64,000 nucleotides of DNA from an uncultured Chloroflexota bacterium (GTDB taxonomy: Bacteria > Chloroflexota > Anaerolineae > Aggregatilineales > Phototrophicaceae): assembly GCA_937974245.1 (NCBI GenBank), contig CALJKV010000105.1, positions 111,672 to 175,671 of the forward strand. Reading direction: 5' to 3'. This document shows positions 17,337 through 26,019 of the stretch, piece after piece. Position 1 is the stretch's first letter. Every line of letters begins with the position of its first letter. The notes under the pieces are model-generated. The model made no database searches. It was not told the DNA's origin and was given only the letters and a program-made list of their open reading frames with translations. The translations under genes and the position numbers were made by a program.

Positions 17337-18986
17337 CTACCTTCTCCCACTCCGCGCCGCCAGGTAGTCGGTATACCCGCCGATGTAGGCCGTCAGCGCC
17401 CCGTTATCCAGTTCCACCACGCGATCCGCCACCCTGTCGAGGAAGTAGCGGTCATGCGAAATCGCCAGCACCGCCCCCTCGAAATCATCCAGCACGCTTT
17501 CCAGCACTTCCACCGACTGAATATCCAGGTTATTGCTCGGTTCGTCCAGCAGCAGCAGGTTGGGATTCTGGAGCATCAGGCACGCCAACTGTAAGCGGCT
17601 GCGCTCCCCACCGCTGAAGGAGCGTACCGGCATCCGCGTCTGCTCGTAGGTGTAGCGGAACTTGAGCAGGAAGGCCACACCGTCCCCCTCGCTCATCGGT
17701 TTGATGTCGCGCACCAGTTCCAGCGGGGTTCGATCCAGCCACGCCGCCAGCGTCTGGTGTTCCTGCGAATAGTATCCAATCTGCGAACTGGGGCCGATCT
17801 TGATCTCGCCTTCCAGCGGCTCTAACTGCCCCAGGATGAGCCGGAACAGCACCGACTTCCCCGCGCCATTCGGCCCGACCAGCCCAACCCGCTCCCCGTG
17901 TTGGATGAGCAGGTTCACATCCAGGAAAAGCAAATCATCGCCAAAGCCCATCGCCACGTTTTTGAGTTCCAGCGCCTTGTTACTGCCACGCCAGCCATCC
18001 AACTCAATCTCCATCAACCGCCGTTCATTCACCCGCTCGACGATCTCACCACGTTCTTCCATGCGGTTGAGCATCTTGCGACGACTGGCGGCCTGCCGCG
18101 CATGGCGTTCGCTCAGGTCGGCCTTCGCCTTCTGCTCCCAGATATGAATCATCGTCTCGATCCGCGTCAGTTCTTTCTGCTGGGCCAGATACTGCTGCTG
18201 CTGGCGCAGGCGGCGCAGCTCACGCTCGTTGGCATAGGCCGTGTAGTTGCCAGGGTAGAGCGTCAGCCTGCCATTTTCCAGTTCCGCGATCTGCCCTGCG
18301 ACTTCATCCAGCAGGTAACGGTCATGCGACACAATCACCACCGCGCCAGGGTAAGCGGCGATAAACCGCTCCAGGTTCTGCTTGGCATCCAGGTCAAGGT
18401 GATTATCCGGCTCGTCCAGCAGCAGAACCGTTGGCAGTTCCACCGAAAGCCGCGCCAGCATGACCAGTTTTTTCTGCCCACCGCTTAGCGTATCCGTCGG
18501 CAGGTCGTAATCCGCCGGGGTGATACCTAACCGTGCCAGGATGTCTTTCACCCGTGATTCGTGCTGCGGGCCGCCCAGCGCCGCGTACCGTTCGAGCGCG
18601 GCTTCCTGCTGCGCCAGCGTCCGCGTGAGTTTTCCCGCGTCACTATAAACCGACGGGTCAGCCAGCCGGTTTTCCAGCCGTTCGAGTTCGACTTCAATTT
18701 GCGCCATTTCCGGCGGAATCACCAGGGCTTCTTCCAACAGCGTGCGCCCCGGTGTAAGCGTCACATCCTGCGGCAGATAGCCGACACTGACGCCCCGTTG
18801 AGCAGTAATCGCGCCGCTTTCTGGCGTAACGACTCCCGCCAGTGCCTTGAGAAGCGAGGACTTCCCCGACCCATTCGGCCCGACCAGGCCGGTACGCTCT
18901 TTGTCGCTGATCGCCCAGGTGAGGTCGCGGAAAATCTCGCGTCCGGCATGGTTGACTGTCAGGCGGTCAATCTGAATAATATGCAT
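17337..18986 (-). CDS. ABC-F family ATP-binding protein
   Basis: A 549-residue cytosolic protein with two tandem ABC ATPase domains and no membrane part, the ABC-F layout. Domain 1 has Walker A GPNGSGKSS at residues 36-44, signature LSGGQKKLVMLARL and Walker B VLLLDEPDNHLD. Domain 2 has GPNGAGKSV, signature FSGGERSRLQLACL and LLLLDEPSNNLD. Between them lies the charged linker (QQQYLAQQKELTRIETMIHIWEQ region) that reaches the ribosomal peptidyl-transferase centre in this family. ABC-F proteins bind the ribosomal E site and either relieve stalls or protect against antibiotics; subtype is not clear here. ATG at 18986 has GGGAGGGAA about 6 bases upstream, which rules out the longer frame to 19028. 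Confidence 0.93.
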   Translation of the reverse strand: MHIIQIDRLTVNHAGREIFRDLTWAISDKERTGLVGPNGSGKSSLLKALAGVVTPESGAITAQRGVSVGYLPQDVTLTPGRTLLEEALVIPPEMAQIEVELERLENRLADPSVYSDAGKLTRTLAQQEAALERYAALGGPQHESRVKDILARLGITPADYDLPTDTLSGGQKKLVMLARLSVELPTVLLLDEPDNHLDLDAKQNLERFIAAYPGAVVIVSHDRYLLDEVAGQIAELENGRLTLYPGNYTAYANERELRRLRQQQQYLAQQKELTRIETMIHIWEQKAKADLSERHARQAASRRKMLNRMEERGEIVERVNERRLMEIELDGWRGSNKALELKNVAMGFGDDLLFLDVNLLIQHGERVGLVGPNGAGKSVLFRLILGQLEPLEGEIKIGPSSQIGYYSQEHQTLAAWLDRTPLELVRDIKPMSEGDGVAFLLKFRYTYEQTRMPVRSFSGGERSRLQLACLMLQNPNLLLLDEPSNNLDIQSVEVLESVLDDFEGAVLAISHDRYFLDRVADRVVELDNGALTAYIGGYTDYLAARSGRR

Positions 18987-19351
18987 TGTTGTTCCCTCCC
19001 ATGGATGGCAGCAGACGCCCGCCGGCACTGAATCAAAAACGGCCAGAGGTGCGCCCCCTGACCGTCGAATATTACGAAATTTGACGAAATATTACACAGA
19101 TACCAGGCGCGCTGAACTATGGCGCGCCCCACCATGCGACATGCAAGTGAGTGAAAATAGGAGTCCGTGCGAAAAGTGTATCATGTGCATGAGTATAACG
19201 AGGGTCTGGAGAAAATACCAGAGTCGGATTCACGCGCCCTGCTCCCGCCGGGAAGCCGGCTGTTTCCCGTTTGTTTTTCGCCTCTTGTTTGCACTATAAT
19301 GCTCCTAGTGCCACTTGTGGCAGAGTCTAACTATTCTGGAATGCCGTCTTT
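18987..19351. promoter_or_regulatory. Divergent promoter region, ABC-F and Ser/Thr kinase
   Basis: No gene is seen in these 365 bases. The kinase side has a good promoter candidate: TTGTTT at 19271-19276, an 18-base spacer and TATAAT at 19295-19300, 52 bases before the start codon. The ABC-F side must have its own promoter nearer 19000-19100; no clear one stands out. Confidence 0.55.
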
Positions 19352-21541
19352 ATGCCTGCGACAGATGACCTGATCGGGAAACAAATCGGTGGCTACGAAG
19401 TCCTGGATGTAATTGGCAGGGGCGGGATGGCGACCGTTTATCGCGCCCGTCAGGTTTCAATGATGAACCGCACTGTTGCTGTAAAAGTGCTGCCTTCGCA
19501 ATACGCCCACGATGACACCTACTTACAGCGGTTTAACCAGGAAGTGAAAATCGTCTCACAGTTGGAGCACCGGGCGATTGTGCCGGTGCATGACTACGGC
19601 GAGTTCGATGGTCGCCCCTATATTGTCATGCGGTACATGGCCGGTGGCTCGGTGGATGACCTGCTCAAGCAAGGCCAGCTCGACCTTGACATGGTCATCA
19701 GCATTATCGAACAGGTCGCTCCGGCCCTGGACTACGCTCACGGCAAAAAAGTGCTGCACCGTGACCTCAAGCCGAGCAACATCCTGCTCGATGACGGCGG
19801 CGGCGCCTTCCTTACCGACTTCGGCATCGCTCGTATCCTGGGCGAACAGGGCGCGGGCATCACGACTCAGGGCGTAGTCGGCACGCCCAGCTACATGAGC
19901 CCTGAACAGGCGCAGGGACACCCGCTCGATAACCGCAGTGATGTATATGCCCTGGGCGTCATGTTGTTTGAGATGCTCACCGGAAGACGGCCTTTCGAAA
20001 GCGATACTCCCTACAGCATTGCGGTGTTACAGGTAACCGCCCAACCACCCGCCCCACGCACCTATAACGCCGAGATTTCGCTGGCAGTGGAAAATGTGAT
20101 TTTACGGGCGCTGCGCAAAGATCGTGATGAACGCTATCCCCATGCCACTGGCCTGGCGGAGGCACTCAAGCGAGCCGCGAACCGGGTTGTCACCACCATG
20201 CACGATACCCAGCCCTCATTGCCGCGCCCACAGCCCCGTGTCCAGACGCCCGTCCCACAGCCCGCCCCGCCGCTTTCCCAACAGTTGTATTCCGCCCCTC
20301 CGGTCAGCCAGCCACGCATGGCAACCGGCAGCAGTATCCCGGCAAACTGGCCGGTCTCTCGGCGGCGGCGAAAACAGGGAAACGGGGCGTGGATGAGCGC
20401 GGTTGTCGGTGGTTTGATCGGTTGCGGCCTGCTGACCGTCCTGGTGATTATCGCCATCATCGTCATTACATTGGTGACCGGGGGCGGCGGTAGTGCCGGG
20501 GTCGTGCCAACCGAAAGTGACAGCGTGGTCGCAAACAGCACGTTTGACCCCGATGGACCGCCTACGCTTGACCCCACCAGCGCCGCCGCCCGCAGCGCTT
20601 TACTGCCCACCACCAACCTCACTGGCGACACGGCCACGCCCGCCCCGGTGGGAGTACGCCCGACAGCCACCGCGAACCCGGCACTGAATGGCGCTTCCGG
20701 CACACTGATTTATTTTGCGGAGCGCGACGACAACTTCGACCTGTATAAGCTCAATCTGCTTACTGGAGAAGAAACCCGCCTGACCACCCACGAGGCAGCG
20801 GAATCCTACGCGGCGGTATCGCCGGATGGGGATTGGATCGCTTTTCAGTCGGAACGGGATGGGGATTGGGACATCTATATCATGCCGGCCAACTGCGACA
20901 TGCTCCCCAGCGGCTGCGAGAATAACCTGCAAAAAATCACCCAGAACACTATCTTTGACCGGGTTCCCGCCTGGTCGCCGGACGGCGAATGGATCATCTT
21001 CTCGTCGGATACGCGCAATGACGGTACATTCGACCTCTACCGCATCCGCCCGAACGGTGACGATCTCCAGTTGGTTTTCAGCAACGGTAAACGCAACAGC
21101 CACGCCCGCTATGCGCCCAACAGTGCTTATCTCGTGTTCACCACTGGCGACACTGAGGACAGCAGCACCTGGGACATCGGGCGATTTAACCCGCAGACCC
21201 AGGACTTCACAACACTGACCGGCAGCACCAGCAAAGACTGGTCACCGACGTTCAGCCCGGACGGCGAGTCAATTCTCTACCTGGTAGATCAGGATGGTAT
21301 TGAGGGGCATTCCGCTATCGGTGTAATGGACTCTGGCGGGGAAAACCGGGCAATTCTCTACGACGGCCCCGGCTTTGAATGGGGCGCGTCCTACAGCCCG
21401 GATGGCGGCTATGTGGCGTTTACAATGTTTTCTCAGCAAACCGCCCAGGAAGAAATCTTCATCATGCACGCTGATGGTAGCGATATGCAGCAGATTACCA
21501 ATGGGGGCGGTCAATACCCCGTCTGGGTGCCGGGTGGGTAA
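19352..21541 (+). CDS. PknB-type Ser/Thr kinase with extracytoplasmic TolB-like repeats
   Basis: A 729-residue membrane kinase. The kinase domain (about 15-275) has the glycine loop GRGGMATVY, Lys45 in AVKVLP, HRDLKPSN at 136-143, DFG at 156-158 and the activation segment GTPSYMSPEQ. After a Pro/Gln-rich linker comes one membrane segment at about 349-377, then a Thr/Ala-rich spacer, and at about 445-725 repeats of the PD40/TolB beta-propeller type (AAVSPDGDWIAFQSERDGDWDIYIM split into several blades; also PAWSPDGEWIIFSSD, PTFSPDGESILYL). The outer propeller probably senses a ligand or protein and the inner kinase phosphorylates cytosolic targets. No phosphatase gene is adjacent. The ribosome binding site is poor. 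A promoter candidate lies at 19271-19300. Confidence 0.93.
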   Translation: MPATDDLIGKQIGGYEVLDVIGRGGMATVYRARQVSMMNRTVAVKVLPSQYAHDDTYLQRFNQEVKIVSQLEHRAIVPVHDYGEFDGRPYIVMRYMAGGSVDDLLKQGQLDLDMVISIIEQVAPALDYAHGKKVLHRDLKPSNILLDDGGGAFLTDFGIARILGEQGAGITTQGVVGTPSYMSPEQAQGHPLDNRSDVYALGVMLFEMLTGRRPFESDTPYSIAVLQVTAQPPAPRTYNAEISLAVENVILRALRKDRDERYPHATGLAEALKRAANRVVTTMHDTQPSLPRPQPRVQTPVPQPAPPLSQQLYSAPPVSQPRMATGSSIPANWPVSRRRRKQGNGAWMSAVVGGLIGCGLLTVLVIIAIIVITLVTGGGGSAGVVPTESDSVVANSTFDPDGPPTLDPTSAAARSALLPTTNLTGDTATPAPVGVRPTATANPALNGASGTLIYFAERDDNFDLYKLNLLTGEETRLTTHEAAESYAAVSPDGDWIAFQSERDGDWDIYIMPANCDMLPSGCENNLQKITQNTIFDRVPAWSPDGEWIIFSSDTRNDGTFDLYRIRPNGDDLQLVFSNGKRNSHARYAPNSAYLVFTTGDTEDSSTWDIGRFNPQTQDFTTLTGSTSKDWSPTFSPDGESILYLVDQDGIEGHSAIGVMDSGGENRAILYDGPGFEWGASYSPDGGYVAFTMFSQQTAQEEIFIMHADGSDMQQITNGGGQYPVWVPGG

Positions 21542-21586
21542 CGGGAGCACCCCTTAGATGCCCCCGTGCAATTATCCAAACCCGCC

Positions 21587-22789
21587 TTATACCACCACAG
21601 TCATAAACCGCTGACCATTGAAGATCAACGCGCCCCACTTATCCGGTTCATATTCCAGCCACACATCACCGCCGCTCAGATCACGCACGGTCACCACCTG
21701 ATCGCTCTTGAGCTGGCCGGCGATACCAAAGTTCGTGCCTGGCCCCTTGCGCACATTCAGGCTGGTTGCCGTCACCCTGGCTTGCAGGCTGCCATCCGCC
21801 GCCGTTTCGATACGCATGTACTGTTGACTGCCCAGCGTCACCGCAGCCCACTTATCCGGCTCAAATTCGATCCAGATACTGCTGCCCTGCACCGCCCGCA
21901 CCGTCACAGTGTCACCCAGGTTGAGCGTGCCGACCTTATCGAAGTGAACGCCTGGCCCCTTGCGGACGTTCAGGCTGGTGACAGCGACCCGGGCTTGCAG
22001 CGCCGCGCCCGCCGCCGGTGTCTCGGTGCTGCCACTGTCGTCTGTCACAGGGGGCGTGCCCGTGCCGCCTGTCCCGGCAGTTCCCGCCCATTGTTGCAGT
22101 TCCGCCAGTGATCCGTTAAAGATGTTCATGTCCGTATTAACCGAAGAAACCCCCGGCACGCTGCCATGTTCACCATACTGCCAGATTTTCCAGCCTGTCC
22201 AGTCATCGGGAATACCCGGTGTTGTCGTGGCCGGATCATTCACATAGTTCGCCACCCACAGATCATGCCTGGCCCAATCCGCTGACCGCTCAATGTAACG
22301 GTTCCACTTGCTGCGGCTCGTGTAGATAATCGCCCGTCTGCCGTCACGCGCCTCGATCAACCGCAGGAACTCACGCACAATCCGGGTGATGTCCGGCGCT
22401 GAAACGCGGTGAGTCGCGCTCTTGCCGTTAGCGTCGGTATATTTCAGCACATCGGTCTCAACATCCAGGCACAGCGGGAAGTCCGGCTTGCGCCCTTCCA
22501 GTACGCTGAACCAGTGTTCCGCCTGCAAACGCGCAATCTCCTCGGGTGAGGCATCTAGTGGTCGGGTCGGGGAAGCGTCGTCCAGCAAGGCCGGCAGCAT
22601 GAAATGATAGGAGGACACCAGCAGCCCGGCAGCCTTGGCGCCTTCCCAGTTTTCCTTAAAGCGCCTATCCACCGTTTTCCCACCATAGCTGGCTCGCACT
22701 ACTACGAAACGATAGCCCGCATCCGCCACTTTATTCCAGTCAATCTTACCCTGATGATGAGAGACATCAATTCCCGGTGTAGTTGCCAT
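21587..22789 (-). CDS. GH25-type muramidase with two C-terminal SH3-like domains
   Basis: A 400-residue glycoside hydrolase family 25 protein (Chalaropsis-type lysozyme) that would cut the MurNAc-GlcNAc bond of peptidoglycan. Catalytic-site motifs: GIDVSHHQG with Asp8, and LCLDVET with Asp109 and Glu111. A Gly/Thr linker near 240 is followed by two SH3b domains at about 263-325 and 335-400, each containing the phrase ARVxxTSLNVRKGPG, which usually bind cell wall. AGGAGGT lies about 7 bases before the ATG, so the start is well fixed; the protein then begins directly with the catalytic domain and has no signal peptide. Export would need another route, such as lysis or a dedicated system. It could also act as an injected or released cell-wall hydrolase. 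Confidence 0.9.
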   Translation of the reverse strand: MATTPGIDVSHHQGKIDWNKVADAGYRFVVVRASYGGKTVDRRFKENWEGAKAAGLLVSSYHFMLPALLDDASPTRPLDASPEEIARLQAEHWFSVLEGRKPDFPLCLDVETDVLKYTDANGKSATHRVSAPDITRIVREFLRLIEARDGRRAIIYTSRSKWNRYIERSADWARHDLWVANYVNDPATTTPGIPDDWTGWKIWQYGEHGSVPGVSSVNTDMNIFNGSLAELQQWAGTAGTGGTGTPPVTDDSGSTETPAAGAALQARVAVTSLNVRKGPGVHFDKVGTLNLGDTVTVRAVQGSSIWIEFEPDKWAAVTLGSQQYMRIETAADGSLQARVTATSLNVRKGPGTNFGIAGQLKSDQVVTVRDLSGGDVWLEYEPDKWGALIFNGQRFMTVVV

Positions 22790-22958
22790 GCTGCCTACCT
22801 CCTGACAAGGATTGAAACGTCGTTAAAGGAATGATAGCACATTCTCAGCACACTGCTTGTTGGGTGCATTTCAGATGATTGGCGGCGTGATGACCACCCG
22901 CACGCAAGACTCATGCCTGCCTTTCACATCCCACTCGGCACTTTCAACGTCCAACTCT

Positions 22959-23010
22959 GAACAAATGTTCTCACAAATGTTCACCATTCTGACCCGTTTT
23001 GTGCTATGCT
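22959..23010 (+). promoter_or_regulatory. SOS-box-like dyad with extended -10 promoter
   Basis: GAAC-AAAT-GTTC at 22959-22970 matches the GAAC-N4-GTTC LexA box of Gram-positive bacteria. A partial repeat, CACAAATGTTCACC, follows at once. An extended -10, TGCTATGCT (TATGCT at 23005-23010), lies where transcription would start about 23017, so a repressor on the dyad would cover the -35 region. The lexA gene itself is not in the window, so the species motif is unverified. Confidence 0.45.
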
Positions 23011-23016
23011 CGTGTT

Positions 23017-23220
23017 ATGTTGATTCGACTACCACACCACCACACCCACCCCTCAGAATCCGGTTTCTCACCATTCTTGCAGCAAGGTCACGCACTTTGC
23101 AGCACAGGTACACCACCACTCACGGGAGGATTGCGGCAATCGCAGCAATCGCAGCACAAATCCGTTTTGTTGCAAAAAAACCCCGCCTCCTCCCCTGTTT
23201 GCCTGCCCTGAACACCATTT
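23017..23220 (+). CDS. Possible leaderless small protein downstream of the SOS-like promoter
   Basis: A frame of about 67 codons starts with ATG at the expected transcription start of the promoter at 23005-23010. It begins MLIRLPHHHTHPSES and is rich in His, Pro, Ser and Gln with a short repeated phrase QSQQSQ. No family is recognised and composition is not convincingly protein-like. It may be a small SOS-induced gene, the relic of a longer gene, or chance. Low certainty. Confidence 0.2.
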
Positions 23221-23285
23221 CATGGCCGTAAAATGCAGCAACCTGTCTCATGAAGCAGCTATCCGAAAATCATAGTAATGCTTTA

Positions 23286-23335
23286 CCTCACCCCTTCTGA
23301 ATCTGCGGATTTCGCTCCCCTCTCCGTTATGTTTT
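23286..23335. repeat. Half copy of CCTCACCCC-type repeat
   Basis: CCTCACCCCTT, then GAATC-tgc-GGATT hairpin and CTCTCC, in the same order as the left two thirds of the element at 54010-54074. The closing arm AGGGGTGAGG is missing here. Confidence 0.5.
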
Positions 23336-23394
23336 ACAATTCAACGCGGAGATAAACCGGGCGGTCATGTGCCTATAGAATCGGCCAAGGTGAG

Positions 23395-23414
23395 GGGCGC
23401 ATCATGATGCGCCC
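23395..23414. repeat. Perfect 20-bp palindrome
   Basis: GGGCGCATCATGATGCGCCC reads the same on both strands. It is flanked by GAG on the left and GCCCCC on the right. It resembles the hairpin at 17310-17331 in using ATCATG in the centre and GGGGC/GCCCC arms. Confidence 0.7.
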
Positions 23415-23545
23415 GCCCCCATTGCGCCTGCCCCAAACCCCATTACCATGCCAATTTCGTAAAAAACATGACGGAGAGGCGTGACGAATTTATGGATCGG
23501 TCCTAAAGTGAAGTCTCGAAAGAAATCCAATAAAATGATGGGATT

Positions 23546-23573
23546 CGTAGGGGCACACCCCCGTGCGCCCACG
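23546..23573. repeat. Imperfect palindrome of the TAGGGGC family
   Basis: CGTAGGGGCACAC and GTGCGCCCACG form imperfect arms around four C residues. It is similar in build to the palindromes at 17310 and 23395 and may belong to one dispersed repeat family. Confidence 0.5.
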
Positions 23574-23817
23574 TTGAAAACAGACGATCACTCACTTAAG
23601 CCACTACCCCCAGCACGGATTGCCTGAGACACTGCCCAATAGTGAAATACACCGGGGCGGCAAAAATTCCTCAAATTGGGTAGCGGTAGGATTCGGCACA
23701 ATCGGGTATACTGTGCCTGCTATTTTTGCTGGGCATTCCGCCTGCTCACGGGCAGGTGTAACATGACGCAAGCAGACGACTCGATTGGTATCAGCAGTTT
23801 AGAAAGGTTCTTGGCAA

Positions 23818-24924
23818 ATGGATTTTCAAAGCGAATATATTCAACTGGCGCTTTTCGGTCAGCAGTTTCAAATTCGCTACTATGGCCTGATAATCGCCAT
23901 CGGTATGATTATCGCGGCCACTGTCGCGGCGCGGCTGGCGAAGCGTGACCGGCGCGACCCGGAACATATCTGGGGCGCGCTGACCTGGGCGATCATCCCC
24001 GGCATCATCCTGGCGCGGCTGTGGTTCGTGCTTTTCCCACCAGTCTCGCTTATCGAACGGGGCATGGATACCGGATGGTTCCTCCAGAACTTTGGCGACC
24101 TGCAAAATGGCCCGTTGGCGATCTGGAGCGGCGGCCTGAGCATCTTCGGTGCGGTGCTGGGCGGCTTCCTGGGTGCGTATCTCTACCTCAGCCGCTGGCA
24201 TAACCCAATCACCAGTTTCACCTCGCGCTGGTGGTGGATTCCCACCGGCATTATCGGCATCCTGGTGGCGATTGCCGGCATCACCGGCGAAAACCCGCTG
24301 GCAACCTGGGTGGGCGTGCTCCTGGTGGTTATTGTCGTTCTGTCGTTTATCCCCATCGTGCGGCGCTGGTTCGCGTCGGATTCAACACCCTTCCCGGATG
24401 GAGGCATGGCACTCTGGCCGTGGTTGGATATCGCGGCGGTGGCGCTGCCTGTGGGACAGGCAATTGGCCGCTGGGCGAACTATATCAACCAGGAACTCTA
24501 TGGCACCGTGACAACCCTCCCCTGGGGCATCACCATTGACTCGGCACACCGTGTCGCCCCTTATACCAGTACGGTGGATTTCCCGGCGGCGACGACTAAG
24601 TTCCACCCGTTGTTCCTGTATGAATCGCTGTGGAGTGTGCTGGCGTTCATCGTCCTGCTCAACATTTTCCTGCGTTACCGTGACCGCCTGCATACGGGCG
24701 ACATCTTCCTGCTGTATGTCATCCAGTACGCTTTTATCCGCTTCCTGCTGGAGTTCATCCGTGTGGAAGTAGCTTATCTACCGGGGACGACCATCAACAG
24801 TTCACAGGTGGCAACCGGGCTTGCGTTCCTGGCGGCGCTCGCCTTTTTCCTCTACCGCCACCGCCCTGGCGCGGTGTACGTGCCGGATGAACGGGAACAG
24901 AACCGGCATCACGCATCCCACTAA
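23818..24924 (+). CDS. lgt: Prolipoprotein diacylglyceryl transferase
   Basis: Lgt moves a diacylglyceryl group from phosphatidylglycerol to the lipobox cysteine of prolipoproteins in the inner membrane. The 368-residue protein has the family signature GRWANYINQELYG at residues 217-229 and a YYGLIIAIGM first membrane segment, followed by FHPLFLYESLWSV and the last two passes with FIRFLLEFIR. The position of the proteobacterial HGGL motif reads WSGGL. Usual length is about 260-300; the extra 70 residues fall between about 125 and 197 as two added hydrophobic segments (IIGILVAIAGI, LLVVIVVLSFIPI) before the signature. The next two plus-strand genes code for a secreted or anchored protein and a lipoprotein that would be an Lgt substrate. 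A hairpin at 24947-24979 closes the gene. Confidence 0.93.
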   Translation: MDFQSEYIQLALFGQQFQIRYYGLIIAIGMIIAATVAARLAKRDRRDPEHIWGALTWAIIPGIILARLWFVLFPPVSLIERGMDTGWFLQNFGDLQNGPLAIWSGGLSIFGAVLGGFLGAYLYLSRWHNPITSFTSRWWWIPTGIIGILVAIAGITGENPLATWVGVLLVVIVVLSFIPIVRRWFASDSTPFPDGGMALWPWLDIAAVALPVGQAIGRWANYINQELYGTVTTLPWGITIDSAHRVAPYTSTVDFPAATTKFHPLFLYESLWSVLAFIVLLNIFLRYRDRLHTGDIFLLYVIQYAFIRFLLEFIRVEVAYLPGTTINSSQVATGLAFLAALAFFLYRHRPGAVYVPDEREQNRHHASH

Positions 24925-24946
24925 GTTGTGGCACTAGGTTTTATCG

Positions 24947-24984
24947 GAACGGGCGGCCTGTATACCGGGCGGCCCGTTCTCTTT
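24947..24984 (+). terminator. Terminator after lgt
   Basis: GAACGGGC (24947-24954) pairs with GCCCGTTC (24972-24979) and is followed by TCTTTTCC. It lies 23 bases after the lgt stop codon. Confidence 0.6.
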
Positions 24985-24990
24985 TCCCCG

Positions 24991-25019
24991 TGTGCAACCC
25001 TCTGCCAAGCCGTTATAAT
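24991..25019 (+). promoter_or_regulatory. Promoter candidate for the 25054 gene
   Basis: TGTGCA at 24991-24996, a 17-base spacer and TATAAT at 25014-25019, about 35 bases before the start codon. The -35 is weak but the -10 is consensus. Confidence 0.5.
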
Positions 25020-25053
25020 CTGACCATATCATATTCAGTCAGGTTCAGGGAAT

Positions 25054-25554
25054 ATGCCCTCAAAACGCAAACTGGTTATCGGGCTGGCCGTAGTCGCCAG
25101 TATTCTCGTGGTGGTGGTCGTTACCCTGGCGCTGATCCCGCAGGAGACCCATCCGGCATTCACGGCGGCGGTGGCTTTTGTCGAAGCCATCCGCAAACAG
25201 GAAGATACAGCGGCCTTCGCCTTACTCAGCGATGATATGCAGGCGTATGTCACCGCCAATTGCCCGGATGCCAGTGTCTCGGCCTGTATCGCCGCCTATA
25301 CACCGCCCGAATGGGGCGACATGCTCAGCGCCGTGTTCCGCCGTGCCGCGCCCGATGGCGTCAACTGGGACGTGGACATTATCGCCACCTACGCGGAGGA
25401 CAAAGGCTTCAGTGGGGTATGTATCTACCAGCGCATGGAGCAGGACGCCGCCGGGGACTGGAAGGTGTTTGCCTGGGCGGGGTATGTTTCGTGTGGCGAT
25501 GGCGCATCCCGTAACATGGCGCATAATCCCGACGCGCCTAACCGCGTGCCGTAA
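25054..25554 (+). CDS. Exported or membrane-anchored hypothetical protein
   Basis: A 166-residue protein with a basic N-terminus and one hydrophobic segment (about 7-28, VIGLAVVASILVVVVVTLAL), then a soluble domain of about 135 residues. The soluble part (FVEAIRKQEDTAAFALLSDDMQAYV, then a beta-rich end) has the form of a small NTF2/DUF4878-like fold, as in many Chloroflexota exported proteins; this is a shape match only. Four cysteines could form disulfides outside the cell. CAGGGA lies just upstream of the ATG. The next gene starts 5 bases after its stop, so they form an operon. Confidence 0.7.
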   Translation: MPSKRKLVIGLAVVASILVVVVVTLALIPQETHPAFTAAVAFVEAIRKQEDTAAFALLSDDMQAYVTANCPDASVSACIAAYTPPEWGDMLSAVFRRAAPDGVNWDVDIIATYAEDKGFSGVCIYQRMEQDAAGDWKVFAWAGYVSCGDGASRNMAHNPDAPNRVP

Positions 25555-25558
25555 CACC

Positions 25559-25990
25559 ATGAATCGCCCACAATATCCTCTGTCGCGCCTGATGTTCTGC
25601 ATGGCCTGCCTGGTGTTGCTGGCCGCCTGTGTCCCGGCGCAGACGCCACCCCAGTTGGCCTATACGCCAGGCCCGGCGGTGGTGGTGACCGATCATGTGT
25701 ACGAATCGAGCGCCTTCGCCGCCCATTACCCGTCCGGCTGGCGGGTCGTGACTGGGGCCGCCGACGCGTCGCCTTCCGTCGTGTTTGTCGCGCCGGATGA
25801 AGTCTCGACCATCACCTTACAGGTTGGCCCCTTAGAGAATTCAGTTCTCACCGAGCCGGGATTCAGTGTGGAGATACGGGGAATCGAATTGGCAGACGGC
25901 AGACTGATCACGGCCATCGCCCGTGCCCCGGAAGCAACCTGGGAGTCATTCCTGCCAGTCTTCGAGCAGGTCGTAGCAACAGTGCGCTAG
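25559..25990 (+). CDS. Small lipoprotein
   Basis: A 143-residue lipoprotein. The N-terminus has a signal with lipobox LLAAC (Cys near residue 22), preceded by a hydrophobic stretch FCMACLVLL, and followed by a short Pro-rich spacer. The mature part (residues about 45-143) is a compact beta/alpha domain with FAAHYPSGWRVV and LPVFEQVVATVR, of the kind found in PsbP-like or DUF1795-like lipoproteins; family not certain. It starts 5 bases after the previous stop codon. The ATG at 25559 is chosen because the longer open frame to the left runs through the other gene in another frame and the lipobox fixes the N-terminus. Confidence 0.75.
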   Translation: MNRPQYPLSRLMFCMACLVLLAACVPAQTPPQLAYTPGPAVVVTDHVYESSAFAAHYPSGWRVVTGAADASPSVVFVAPDEVSTITLQVGPLENSVLTEPGFSVEIRGIELADGRLITAIARAPEATWESFLPVFEQVVATVR

Positions 25991-26019
25991 GCCACCTAAT
26001 ACGCCTACCCGCAAACAGA

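Larger units (their letters stand above)
22790..23817. other. 1-kb region without a clear gene
   Basis: The largest stretch without a recognisable gene in the window. It holds an SOS-box-like dyad and promoter at 22959-23010, a possible leaderless short open frame at 23017-23220, a half copy of a CCTCACCCC repeat at 23286-23335, a perfect 20-bp palindrome at 23395-23414, a related palindrome at 23546-23573 and a -10 candidate TATACT at 23707-23712 upstream of lgt. No part of it reads as an intact protein family. Confidence 0.5.

Noticed and set aside
22996..23160. CRISPR-like array (repeated GCAGCAATCGCAGCA phrases)
   Set aside because: The repeats are a few short direct words of 7-9 bases without regular spacers.
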